A stretch of 64,000 nucleotides of DNA from Voacanga thouarsii (Eukaryota; Streptophyta; Magnoliopsida; Gentianales; Apocynaceae), in the NCBI GenBank assembly GCA_026120185.1, contig JANUWF010000008.1, positions 868,001 through 932,000 of the forward strand, in the 5' to 3' direction. Under the pieces are notes generated by a model. That model saw only the letters and a program-made list of their open reading frames with translations. It searched no databases and was not told where the DNA came from. Position numbers and translations under genes: made by a program. The first letter of the stretch is position 1. Each line of letters begins with the position of its first letter. This document shows positions 13,012-23,968 of the stretch, piece by piece.

Positions 13012-13072
13012 TTTGGTATCAGAGTGTTGGTCTACTTTTCTTCGACCAAATAACCTTGTAGAAAAGATCCAT

Positions 13073-13675
13073 ATGGCAAATATCTCCTCTTTTTCCTATG
13101 TCGAGGGATCCTCGATAAATAGACCTCCTTTGTTCACTGGGAGTAATTACAAATTCTGGAAAAATCGCATGAAGATCTATGTTTGCTCAATTAATTTTGA
13201 GCTATGGAATGTAATTAAAAGAGGACCATATGTTCCTTCTAAAAGTGTTGAAGGTCAAATAGTTCTAAAACAGAGTGATGAATATGATGTTGAAGACAAT
13301 GCCAAAATAGCATTGAATTTTCAAGTTATGAACATTTTATGTTGTGCCCTTGATGCTACTGAATATAACCGAGTAAGTGGCTGTGATTCAGCCTATGACA
13401 TATGGAGATTGCTTGAAGTCATCTATGAGGGGACAAATTAAGTGAATGAGTCTAAGTTGGGACTTTTAATTCATGACTATGAATTGTTCACCACGAAGCC
13501 AAATGAGAGCATAGTTGGTATGCTTACTAGATTCACAAACATTACAAATAGATTTAAAGGCCTATGGGAAAAGCTATTCCCTTGGTGAACAAAATAGAAA
13601 AATTCAAGATGCTTTGCCAAAGAGTTGGCAACCTAAAGCTTTAGCTGTGAAGGAATCAAAAGATTTGAAAACATT
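13073..13675 (+). pseudogene. SIRE-like gag, N-terminal part
   Basis: The ATG at 13073 opens with SSINRPPLFTGSNYKFWK, the N-terminal block of SIRE-type capsid protein, and continues through LWNVIKRGPYVP and the YNRVSGCDSAYDIW helix. A stop at 13439 and a frameshift near 13550 break it; the frame then reads IQDALPKSWQPKALAVKESK, the usual QDILRSLP-type gag block. It stops at 13675, where the CACTA-like element begins. The zinc-knuckle half is mostly missing; a trace survives after 15951. Gag would form the virus-like particle. Confidence 0.85.
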
Positions 13676-14077
13676 CACTACAAGAAAAACATCAAATTAG
13701 CGACGGATTTTTGCAGTCATCATTAATTTGCGACAGAACAGCAACGGAAGAAAAAATTTTGAAAATAAAATTATTTTTTTTAATTTTCATCGCTAATCCC
13801 TTGGTAATTGCAATGGATTAGCGATGAAAATCTAGCCCTCGCAAATTCGTCGTAAATTTGCGATGGCTATCCAAAATTTAAAAATAAATTTATTTTTTTA
13901 AAATTAAAAAAAGCCCTCACAAATCCATCGCAAATTGCGATGGATTTGCGACAGCCATCTAAAATTTAAAAAAGAATTAATTTTTTTTTAAAATTTAAAA
14001 AAATTCCCTCGCAAATCCGTCACAAATTTGCGAGAGATTTGCGACGGCTATCTAAAAATTCTCATAATATTAATATG

Positions 14078-14080
<3 letters not shown>

Positions 14081-14114
<34 letters not shown>
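14081..14114. repeat. (AC)17 microsatellite
   Basis: Uninterrupted AC dinucleotide run inside the CACTA-like element, followed by AT-rich sequence. Confidence 0.97.
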
Positions 14115-14118
<4 letters not shown>

Positions 14119-14228
14119 TATTATAGCATTTTTATATACATATAAATATGTTAATATACTTTTTTATATAAAAATAAATATATATACATACATATATACA
14201 TATTTATTTATGTTAGTATGTGTGTGTC

Positions 14229-14233
<5 letters not shown>

Positions 14234-14264
<31 letters not shown>
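14234..14264. repeat. (TA)n microsatellite
   Basis: Uninterrupted TA run of about 15 units in the same element. Confidence 0.95.
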
Positions 14265-14266
<2 letters not shown>

Positions 14267-14394
14267 ATAGCAAAAGATGCATATATGTCATATTCTTACA
14301 TATATACATACACATATACTTAATAATATCATATGTATATTATGTATATAAATATTTCAACTTACTAATGTCTTTTTGCGTATTCTACTGTTTC

Positions 14395-14395
<1 letters not shown>

Positions 14396-14441
<46 letters not shown>

Positions 14442-14471
14442 TCATTTGTGTGTGTGTGTGTGTGTGTGTGT
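14396..14471. repeat. (AC)n-(GT)n mirrored microsatellite
   Basis: An AC run (14396-14439) and a GT run (14447-14471) are separated by seven bases. The two runs are reverse complements of each other, so the single strand can fold into a hairpin of more than 20 bp, a configuration prone to length change and sequencing error. Confidence 0.95.
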
Positions 14472-15299
14472 ATAAAATCAAACATTAATTTTTTTTTGTG
14501 ATTTTTTTAGATTAGTGACGGATTTGCGACGGATCAGGGTTTCATAAGCCCTGATCAGTCGCAATTAGTGAGGGATTTGCGACGGCATTGTAAAATTTAA
14601 AGATAAATTTATTTTTTAAAATTAAAAAAACAAGCCCTTGCAAATCCGTCGCAATTTGAGACAGATTTGAGACGACCATTTAAAATTAAAAAATAAATTT
14701 ATTTTTTTAAATTAAAAAAATAAGCCATCACAAATCTTTTGCAAATTGTGATGGATTTGCGACAGCAATGTAAAATTTAAAAATAAATTTATTTTCTAAA
14801 ATTAAAAAAAACAAACCGTCGCAAATCTGTTGCAATTTGAGACAGATTTGCGACGGCCATCTAAAATTAAAAAATAAATTTATTTTTTTAAATTTTAAAA
14901 ATAAGCCATCGCAAATTGCGACGGATTTGCTATGGCAATTTAAAATTTAAAAATAAATTTATTTTTTAAAATTAAAAAAACAAGCCGTCGCAAATCCGTC
15001 TCAATTTGCGATGGCCATCTAAAATTAAAAAATAAATTAATTTTTTTTAAATTAAAAAAATAAGCCCTTGCATATCCGTCGCAATTGTAAGGGATTTGCG
15101 ACGGCCATCCAAAATTTTAAAATAATTTTTTTAAAATCTTGAAAAATTTGCCGTCGCAAATCCGTGGCTAATTAGCATTGGATTTGCAACGGAAAATTCT
15201 GTCATCGCAGATCCGTCACAAAGCCCTTGCAAATCCGTCACTAATTCACAACAAAATTTACTATATAATTAATATATAGCACAATAAATCACAAGAATT

Positions 15300-15368
15300 T
15301 CAATAGCTTAGTGGTGGAACATGTGTTCCCCCACAATAAGGACGCGGGTTCGAGCCCCAAGTCCAACA
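15300..15368 (+). other. tRNA-derived segment with perfect A and B boxes
   Basis: TAGCTTAGTGG at 15304-15314 fits the Pol III A-box consensus TRGYNNARNNG at every position, and GGTTCGAGCCC at 15347-15357 fits the B box. Spacing (33 bases between boxes) is that of a tRNA or tRNA-derived SINE head. Flanks do not complete an acceptor stem and there is no evident 3' tail or TSD, so I call it a tRNA-derived SINE remnant or captured tRNA fragment, not a gene. It divides the palindromic left array from the direct right array. Confidence 0.6.
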
Positions 15369-15950
15369 TAATCTCATAATATTCTTGGTGGGTCAGGTTG
15401 CTGATCGGGTTCTCAGTGGGCCGGGTTGGGCCGATGGACGGGTGGGCCGAGTAACTAATTAATTAATTTTTTTAATAAAAATTTTTGTCTGTCGCAAATT
15501 CGTCGCAAAATTAATTAATTTTTTAAATAAAAAATTTTCGCTACCGCAAATTCATTTCTAAATTAATTAATTTTTTTAAAATAATTTTTTTCTGTCGCAA
15601 AATTGTCGCTAAATTATTTTAATTTTTGTAAATAATTTTTTTTGCCGTCGCAAATCTGTTGCTAAATTAATTTATTTTTTGTAATTAAAAAAAAATTTAC
15701 CGTCGCAAATCCGTTGCTAAATTAATTAATTTTTTTTAAATAAAAGGTTTTGCGCTGTCGCAAATCCGTTGTTAAATTAATTAATTTTTGTAAATAAAAT
15801 TTTTTTTGCCGTTGCAAATTCGTTGCTAAATTAATTAATTTTTTAAAAAAATAAATTTTTTTTGCCGTCTCAAATCCGTCGCTATGTTGATTATGAACTT
15901 AATTATAATGTCATCAATTAAATGATCGTCGCTGTTTGCGACGGATTTTC

Positions 15951-17430
15951 TTTCCACATTGCATCTAGGTGTCACACTAGGAAAAGCATTGGTTTAGGAA
16001 TGAAAACTGATTGGAGAACTAAAAGAATCACTACTAACCCCTATAGACCCAAGAAGATTTGGGTACCAAAAATCACTCTCCCATCTCATGTATAAGTATG
16101 TTCATTGGAGAAAATGAGCTTTACAAAGTGGTTCTTGGATAGTGGATGCTCAAGATATATGACTGGAAATGCAGCCCTGTTAGAAGATGTTCAAGCAACA
16201 AATGAAGGGTTCGTAACCTTTGGAGACAAAAAGAAAGGAAGGATACTTAGCATAAGTAACATCGGTGAAGGATCTTCAACTATTATCAAACAAGTATTTT
16301 TTACTGAAAAGCTAAAATACAACTTGCTTAGCATTAGTTAATTATGTGATAATGGTTACAAAGTTATTTTCGAGAAAGATTCTTGCTCTATTATAGACAG
16401 CTCAAGTAATGAAACAATTTTTGTAGATAACCGTGTTGGAAATGTATATGTATTCTATCTTGATGATCTTATGGTTCATGATATTAGATGTCTTTCCATG
16501 CATGATAATGATGGCTATCTATGGCATAAAAGGCTAGGCCATTTATCATTTGATTTGCTAAACAAATTGTCTTCAAAAGAGCTTGTTAAAGGATAGCCCA
16601 AAATGAAGTTTGATAAAAGTAGAATATATGATGGATGCCAATTTGGAAAACAAATCAAAACTTCCTTTAAGCCTAAGAAAATTATTTCCACATCAAAACC
16701 CCTTGAATTAATACATATGGATTTGTTTAGACCGATGAGGACCACTAGCCTTGGTGGTAAGAGGTATTCTTATGTTCTAGTAGATGATTTCTCAAGATTT
16801 ACTTGGACTTTATTTCTCGAATAAAAAGATGAGGCATTCTCTTCTTTTTTCAGATTATTCAACCGTGTCCAAAACTTCCTTGGATGCAAATTGATTTCTA
16901 TTAGGAGTATAATGGTAGAGAATTTTGCAATAATGAGTTTACCAATTTTTGTGATGAGAATGGAGTCTTTCACAACTTTTCAGTTGCTAAAACCTCTCAT
17001 CAAAATAGTGTTGTTGAAAGGAAAAATAGAACCTTGCAAGAAATGACTAGATCCATAATTTGTGAAAACTCACTTCCAAAATACTTTTAGCTGAAGCTGT
17101 CAATACCGTATGTTATATTGTTAACTGAGTCATGATAAGACCTTTTCTAAGAAAAACACCCTTTGAGCTTATGTTTGACAAAACTCCATCAATTTCCTAT
17201 TTTAAAGTGTTTGGCTGCAAATGTTTGTTCTTAATACTTGAGACAATCTTGGAAAATTTGATAGCAAATCCGATGAAGCTATATTCCTTGGATACTCTTT
17301 CAATAAAAAGGCATATAAAGTGTACAATAACAGAACTCTATGTGTCGAAGAATTCGTACATGTTGTCTTTGATGAATCTAACATTTATACATCAAGAAAA
17401 GGTGATGATGATGATGATATAGGGATTTCA
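15951..17430 (+). pseudogene. SIRE-like gag end, protease and integrase
   Basis: A zinc-knuckle remnant (FHIASRCHTRK) is followed by RPKKIWVPKI and then the protease motif WFLDSGCSRYMTGN near 16130, with catalytic DSG intact. Integrase follows: LWHKRLGHLSFDLL (the H-H of the HHCC finger), a degraded C-C (DGCQFGKQ), LIHMDLF with the first catalytic D, and SVVERKNRTLQE with the glutamate. The second D block is disrupted by a one-base loss near 16900. In-frame stops at 16339, 16594 and 16822 and several frame changes show it is dead. Confidence 0.87.
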
Positions 17431-18140
17431 AAAGAAAAAGGCAAAGAATAGCTCAAAGCACCATCACTGGACATTCATGCTAAAGAAGAGGAATTGGAAG
17501 AGCAACAAGCTGAACAAAGCAAGTAAAAAATTGAAGAGCTCGTTGATTAAGGGCTACCAAAAGATTGGAATTACAAAACTGGTCATCCAAAACAGCAAAT
17601 TATTGGGGATCCTAGCCGTGGAGTCAAAACCAGATGGTATTTTGTAGATAATTTTACTTTACTCTCTAGTATTAAACCTAACTATATTGATATGGCCTTG
17701 CATGATGATTTTTTGGATACTAGCTATGCAAGAAGAGCTGAACCAATTTGAGAGAAATCAAGTTTGAAAATTCATCCCTAGTTCACTTCATCATCCGGTT
17801 ATTGGTACCAAGTGAGTTTTTAGAAACAAACTTGATGAACATAGAGTGGTGATTAGAAATAAAGCTTGACTTATTGCCTAAGGATTCAATCAAGAATAGG
17901 GCATTGACTATGACAAGACATTTGCTCCTATTGTTAGATTAGAGTCTATAAGAATGCTATTTGCATTTGCATCTTTAAAAAATTTCATACTTTATCAAAT
18001 GGATGTTGAAAGTTCATTTTTGAATGGTTTTATTGAAAAGGAGGTATATGTTGAACAACCTCTAGGTTTTATTCATAAGCACTTTCCAAATCACGTTTAC
18101 AAACTCTCAAATGCTCTCTATGGTTTAAAACAAGCCCCGT
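17431..18140 (+). pseudogene. SIRE-like reverse transcriptase, N-terminal part
   Basis: After the acidic linker (LPKDWNYKTGHP, then IIGDPSRGVKTR) come RT fingers and palm: GTKWVFRNKLDEHRVV split by a frameshift, IDYDKTFAPIVRLESIRMLF, and QMDVESSFLNGFIEKEVYVEQP with the first catalytic D. It ends at NALYGLKQAP, where LARD E1 is inserted at 18141. It resumes at 23969 with RLSGFLLSKGF. About four residues of the RAWYE block between the halves are absent. Confidence 0.87.
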
Positions 18141-19653
18141 AAATTTTGGGTATACAAACCTATCCATTTTAAATCCATCTCTTAATCAAGTTTTACTTAT
18201 AACATTAATCCCAAAATACACATGTGAGCAAGTATACTCATCGCAAGCATAGTACAGAGAATTAACGAGTATCGATCCTTAAATAAACAAGTACACACTA
18301 ATCATTTTTCTTTCATTGTTTAATCAACCCAAATAAAGTAAGAAACGAATAAAAGAATAACTAAAGAAACATATACAACTCAAGGATGTAGATTTATACA
18401 ATTTAGACAAGTCACCTAGAAATCATAACAATGAATCGCTTAGCCAATATCACAATCAATTATCATCTTGGTCTCATAAGGGATTTAATATAGACCTGTT
18501 TCATTTACAATCCATAGAATCACTATCTTCTAGTTAAATTAGTGAACATATTCTGCCTCGACTAACTTATCCAAAAGATGCATTAAAATCAATCTCATAT
18601 AAAGCCCCTATATTCTAGGTGACTTAAAACATGAAATTAGTTAATGAATCCATATTCTAGCAATCATCAACTAACCTTTGATTACCAATGTTCTAAATAA
18701 TTAACCCCTTTTTTCAAGCAAGTTAAGAGATAAAAAATATGAAATTAATTAATTGAAACCAGTATCAACCCCTTTTTCAAGCAAGTTAATAACAAAACCT
18801 AATCAACCAACTCCGTAAGGAAAATGAATAATCAAATACCAACACAACAATCAATTGATCAAATAGTTAAATTGATACATAAATCATGAATATCAAAATT
18901 CTGCTAAATTACAATGAAACATTGAATACATCATTGTTAAAGAAAAAGAAAACAAAGAGAAAAGAAAGCACTCAACAAGCCTCTTTCTTCTTCCTTGAAG
19001 ACTCCCTTTGAACAGTCCTTCTTGGCTTGGGTGAATTCCTCATTCAACGAGAAAATCAGAATTTCTACTCTTTAATTCCCCTCTCCTGGTTGTCTATTTA
19101 AACCCTTGTGTTCTCTTATGCTTTTATAGGCTTTTTGGATGCCTATTTTGTGGATGAGGAAGTTTTGACAGAGTAAGAATAGGAAAATACCAAAATCATT
19201 AGATAAGCCCTAATTCTGTATATAGAAATTTTGCCTCCAAAACCTACCTAGTGCCAGGTACCTTCAACCCACCTAGCCAGGTACACTTTGTTCTTTCTTT
19301 GTTTTGTTATGTTTTTTGCCGTCTTTCCCTTAGCAAGCAGAATGGACCCGGCACCAGGTACACTTGCTCGACTTAGTGCCAGGTCTATTATGAAAAATTC
19401 CCCGAAATTCGTTCAATCTCTACTATTGGACAGAATGGACTCGGCGCTTGGTCCACCGGTTGGGCCTGGCGCCAGGTGTATTCGGGTTTGTGCCCTTTTG
19501 CTCGATTTTTACTTAAATATGTACATATTTTCCAAAATCACCTTTTACAAGTAAAATGTCAAATATGAAGGAATACGCCTAGTTATTACAGCAAATGTAT
19601 CTTAAAACAACCTCAAATAACTAGGAAAAGAATAGTGATTTTAACCCCTATCA
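18141..19653 (-). repeat. LARD E1 3' LTR
   Basis: On the plus strand it runs from AAATTTTGGGTAT to AACCCCTATCA and matches 22480-23968. It lacks the terminal TGATGCA-type bases of its partner. It contains a short near-duplication of the TTTTTTCAAGCAAGTTAA segment (18711 and 18771 areas) also found in LARD E2 LTRs, and a GC-rich cluster of GGCGCC/GGTGCC-like repeats (19245-19480). On the minus strand, TTTAAATAG near 19095 is a candidate TATA box. Confidence 0.88.
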
Positions 19654-21272
19654 TATACCCCCACACTTGAATATTTACTTGTCCTCAAGCAAATACTTTT
19701 ATCCAAGAAAATTTATTAAGACAACACAAGGTTTTCTTCTCATTCCAAAGGTTTCTTCATCTTAGCAAAGATCATGTTTTCCTTTCAAACTTTAGATACA
19801 ACCCTTGCCATTCATACCCTTTGAAGACAATTTCAAACCTTGAAACATTAGCCAAGACATTACAAAACTCTTGAAGTCAAATTAACCAAGTGCATACCTT
19901 AGTCTAAGAAGGTTATTTCACTTTTTAAGTAAAAACATAGATAACATGAATCAATAGGTCAAGCCATCTACCAACTCAAGCATTATGAATCCAAAAATTG
20001 CACCATTAAGTTATGATGTGAGGAAAACACTCAAATATTTTTCTCTCAAAGTTTTTCAATGACTTAGGGAATTGATAGCCTCAAGTGCATGGATTTCTCT
20101 TCACACACCCTATTGGCCCCCTTTACAGCCATCACTCATCATTTTTTTCAACAATTCTCTTTTCTATGCTCTTTCTTGCCTCTTTACCTTTGGGATAGCC
20201 TCAAGAAAGTGCACCGAATACACTTGTTATTTCTCCCTGTATTAACCCCCTTTTCATCTCAAGGTCTTCAAAAATTAAAAATAAGAGTATTTTTTTCCGA
20301 CTTAATTTTTTCCATTTCACATTTTTTTTTCCAACTAAAAAAGTTTTTCTCACATTCCTTATTCAAAACTAATGGTTAAGCAAATTTTAAATCCATAATA
20401 TAAAAGTTAGCCAATAACTCTTCCCATATTCATCATATCTTTTATATATGAGTCAAATTACATTCAAACACTAATGCATAAACAAGATTAATCAAAATTC
20501 TTAAATCTTGACAAATATCTTTTCCAATAAAACCAATTTTCATCAAATTCCACCTAATAAATGACAAAACTCATATCCAAGTAAAAAAAAAAAAAAAAAT
20601 TGTAACCTTGCTTAACAATGAAAACCACTGAAATCAGAAAAATTATCACAAATTACAACCTATATTCATCAAATTCACACAGAAAAGTATTTCTCCAACC
20701 TTTATTCTCCCCCTCCACACTTAAACTGGACATTGTCCTCAATGGTCAAAGATAAAAGAATAAAAGTACAGCCAAGAAGACCAAGATAAAGAAAGAGGAA
20801 GAATAGAGAAAAGAAAATACTTCCATTGCGCATTAGTTCAAAAATTTCAAAACTTTAAAATTTTCAAAATTCAAAAATTTTCCATAGTGGTAGCTCAATA
20901 CCAAGAAAATACCAAGATGATTGATAGAAACTTAGACAAAGAATATCACCAAACTACTCCCCCACACTTAAATTGGACAATGTCCTCCTTGGAAAAAAAA
21001 TAAACATAAAAAAGCATCTTTAAAGGAACTAAAAATAATAATGGGGTAGAAAGTTTAAGCAATACTTCCCAAGTGTAAAAATGCTCTAATAGATATTAAA
21101 ACTGGAAGTAGAGAGAATGGCTTGTTCAAGTGGACTTTATTCCTACCTATCAAAACCAAACACAAATAAAAACACAAGGAAAATAATAGCAAACTAAAGA
21201 CACCTAAATAAATGAAAGCAAACTAAATAAAAATACTAATAAAAATCCTAACAAAGTAAATAAAGACACGGC
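19654..21272 (-). other. LARD E1 3' internal region, non-coding
   Basis: AT-rich sequence with several PPT-like tracts. On the minus strand AAGTGTGGGGG or close variants occur next to the LTR (about 19660) and again near 20720 and 20965, each of the last two preceded by a GGACAATGTCC-type dyad. A poly(A) run is at 20583-20599. I see no gene in it. Confidence 0.6.
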
Positions 21273-21990
21273 TCACTCTTCTACACTTAAGATGGAAAAT
21301 ATTTTCCTTATTTGGGAAAGGAAAAACAAACTACTTAACAAAAGCGCAAAACAAAACAAAAACTCTTTCCACTCATCATGCTTCCTTATCAAACATTTTG
21401 AAAAGAAATTAAAGCTCAAAATAGAAGATATGCATAATGAAAGTAGAAAGAAGAGAGGTTTTTGAAAAATAGAAGGTTTATGAAAACAATTTTTCTCACT
21501 AAAGCAAAACACATAAACCTCTTTCTCTAACATTCCTTTAGACACATAAATATTTTTTTGTCAATATAAGTACACACAGTTTCTAAAGAATGCATCAAAC
21601 TTGAAATCACCTTTTAACCCTTCAAAAGAATGTTCACAATTAAAATTATCCTGTAAACTTAGTATTTGAGTTCTCAAAGATGAGATCAAGAAATCCTTGC
21701 TTTTCAAGGCATGGTCTACAAAAACTACGTTACCTCCTTGAAATTGGGGTGAAGGGTATAAATTACCACCATTCTCCAAAGCCTTCTTATACTATAGAGT
21801 TGAAAGATCTAATTCCTTAAGGCATGATAAATTCAACACATCATTATTTGGACCATTGTTCTTCTAGAATTGAGAAGAACGTTAGGATGCTTCTTCATGC
21901 CACTTAATGGAGGAAGTTGTATTGGCAACAAAAGAATGCATTAAGGCTTCAAGTGACGTCTTACAAAAAGCGTTAATCCATGATGATGTA
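21273..21990 (-). pseudogene. LARD-family conserved ORF of unknown function (E1 copy)
   Basis: On the minus strand the frame runs through TSLEALMHSFVANTTSS, HEEAS, NNGPNNDVLNLSCLKELD, LKSKDFLISSLRTQILSL, NFNCEHSFEGL and SKGMLEKEVYVFCF, to a hydrophobic end RKHDEWKEFLFCFALLL. The same blocks in the same order are in LARD E2 (41200-41758). An in-frame TGA at about 21561 and a few other stops interrupt it. The C-terminal part has two strongly hydrophobic stretches that could be membrane segments. I do not recognise a domain and it does not resemble gag zinc knuckles or pol. It may be a gag relic of an extinct autonomous partner or an element-specific protein. Confidence 0.5.
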
Positions 21991-22448
21991 AGCTCAGATT
22001 AACGTCCTTATAGAAAAGTAGTTGTCCATGATGATGTCAATCTCGCGCTCAAATTCTTGTCGTTATAGCTCCTTTGATCTTGTACCAAAAGTAGTTGTCC
22101 ATGATGATGTCAATCTCGTACTCAAAGAAAAACAGAAATCAAATCGAAAATAAAAATAAACAAAAATAATAGAAAAACAAAGAAAAAAAAAACAAAAAGG
22201 TAAAAGAAAATAATAAAAAAATAAAGAAAATAAAAACACACACATTAGATATATTCACAAACTACCTAAACAAAAAAGTTAGTCGTATTTACGGGTAAGC
22301 AAGTCAATTAAGTCACACAATATTACAAACATCAAGATATAGCACCAATTTACACAAAGAACATATATACATATTTATATATAGACATATGGACATATAA
22401 ACATATAAACATGGTTAAATCAACAAAATCCAAGCTTTCATGATATTG
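21991..22448 (-). other. LARD E1 5' internal leader
   Basis: Non-coding. Contains a 32-bp direct repeat at 22014-22045 and 22087-22118 (period 73) and an A-rich tract at 22130-22240. I find no ORF or RNA gene in it. Confidence 0.6.
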
Positions 22449-22473
22449 TTCCCCGACAATGGCTCCTAAAACT
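22449..22473 (-). other. LARD E1 primer-binding site, mutated tRNA-Asp type
   Basis: On the minus strand, immediately after the LTR terminus, AGTTTTAGGAGCCATTGTCG aligns with AGTTTTTGGCGCCGTTGCCG in LARD E2. The latter contains the complement of a plant tRNA-Asp 3' end. The E1 differences are mostly G-to-A or C-to-T changes, as expected from decay of methylated sites. Confidence 0.7.
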
Positions 22474-23968
22474 TGATGCATAAATTTTGGGTATATAACA
22501 TCATCCATTAAATCCATTCCTTAATCAAGTTTTACTTAAAACATTAATCCCAAAATACACATGTGAGCAAGTATACTCATCGCAAGCATACTACAAGGAA
22601 TTAACAAGTTTCGATCCTCAAAGGAACAAGTACACACTAATAACTTTTCTTTCATTGTTTAATTGGACAAAAAAAAGTTAGAAAAGAACAAAATAAAAAC
22701 TAAAGAAACATATACAACTTAAGGATGTAGATTTATGCAATTTAGACAAGTCTCCTAGAAATCATAACAATGTATCACAATCGTCTTAGTCTCATGAAAG
22801 GTTTAATATAGATCCACTTCATTTGCAATCCATTGAATCGCTATCTTCTAGTTAAATTAGTGAACATATTCTGTCTCGACTAACTTATCCAAAAGATACA
22901 TTAAAATCAATCATCATATAAACTCCTATATTCTAGGTGACTTAAAACATGAAATTAGTTAATTAATCCATATTCTAGCAATCATCAACTAACCTTTGAT
23001 TCCCAATGTTCTAAGTAATTAGCCCCTTTTTTCAAGCAAGTTAAGAGATAACAAATATGAAATTAAATAATTGAAACTAGTATCAATCCCTTTTTTTAAG
23101 CAAGTTAATAACAAAACCCAATCAACCAACTCTGTAAGGAAAATGAGTAATCAAATACCGAGACACAATCAATTGATCAAATAGTTAAATTGATACATAA
23201 ATCATGAATCTCAAAATACTGCTAAATTGCAATGAAACATTGAATACATCATTGCTAAATAAAAAGAAAAGAAAGAGAAAAGAAAGTACTTATAGACAAG
23301 CCTCTTTCTTCTTTCTTGAAGACTCATTTTGAACAATCCTTCTTGGCTTAGGTGAATTCCTCATTCAAAAAGAAAATCAGAATTTCTACTCTTTAATTCA
23401 CCTCTCTTGGTTGTCTATTTAAACCTTTGTGTTCTCTTATGCTTTTATAAGCCTCTTGGATGCTTATTTCATAGCTGAGGAAGTCTTGGTTGAGTAGGAA
23501 TAAGAAAATACCAAAATCATTAGATAAGCCCCAATTCTCCATGCAGAAATGTCACCTCCAGAACCTACCTGGCGTTGGGTACCTTCGACCCACCTAGTGC
23601 CAGGTACACTCTGTTGTTCCTCTGTTTTTAGTTTTCTTTCCCTTAGCAAGCAGAATGGACTCGGTGCCAGGTACACTTGCCAGACCTGGCGCTAGGTCTA
23701 TTCTGGATAAATTCTTGAAGCTCGTTCAATCTCTGAAACTGGACAGAATGGACCCGACACCTAGCCTATTGGCTAGTCCTGGCGCCACGTTCATTCTGGT
23801 TTGTGCCATTTCTGCTTTATTTTTACTTCAATCTTTACATATTTTCCAAAAATATCTTTTATAAGCAAAATGTCAAATAGGAAGGAATATACCTAGTTAT
23901 TACAGCAAATATATCTTAAAATAATGTCAAATAACTAAGAAAAGAATAGTGATTTTAACCTCTATCAA
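22474..23968 (-). repeat. LARD E1 5' LTR
   Basis: Runs on the plus strand from TGATGCATAAATTTTGGG to AACCTCTATCA, that is, on the minus strand from TGATAGAGG to TGCATCA. It is the direct partner of 18141-19653 and has the same GC-rich GGCGCC-like cluster (23570-23800). Confidence 0.9.

Larger units (their letters stand above)
13676..15950 (+). mobile_element. CACTA-like (En/Spm) non-autonomous element with palindromic subterminal arrays
   Basis: Begins CACTACAAGAAAAAC, the CACTA superfamily terminus, immediately followed by TAGCGACGG. The interior is an array of TTTGCGACGG and CCGTCGCAAA motifs typical of subterminal transposase-binding repeats. No transposase frame is present. The expected right terminus is missing: the array ends at GCGACGGATTTTCTTT and passes straight into SIRE gag sequence, so a deletion has taken the last few terminal bases plus part of the gag. 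Orientation is arbitrary. The element also carries three microsatellites and a tRNA-like segment. The first half has units that each fold on themselves; the last 450 bp has single-orientation units of about 65 bp. Confidence 0.75.
18141..23968 (-). mobile_element. LARD E1: non-autonomous LTR retrotransposon without gag/pol
   Basis: Two direct LTRs (18141-19653 and 22474-23968) flank a 2.8-kb internal region with no gag, protease, RT or integrase. Read on the minus strand the LTR begins TGATAGAGG or TGATAGGGG and ends in TGCATCA. A degraded PBS follows the 5' LTR and an AAGTGTGGGGG purine tract precedes the 3' LTR. The internal region carries an ORF related to one in LARD E2. The element lies in the SIRE RT. 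At the left junction about seven LTR bases and about 13 target bases are missing, so no TSD can be shown. Confidence 0.85.

Noticed and set aside
14218..14475. 85-residue open frame with THTHTH and VCVCV runs
   Set aside because: It is a translation of the TA, AC and GT microsatellites.
15300..15368. Intact tRNA gene
   Set aside because: The boxes fit but no acceptor or anticodon stem closes convincingly.
13676..15950. Repeated GCGACGG spacers suggesting a CRISPR-like or satellite array
   Set aside because: Units vary in length, are self-complementary, and are bounded by a CACTA terminus; the context is plant nuclear DNA.
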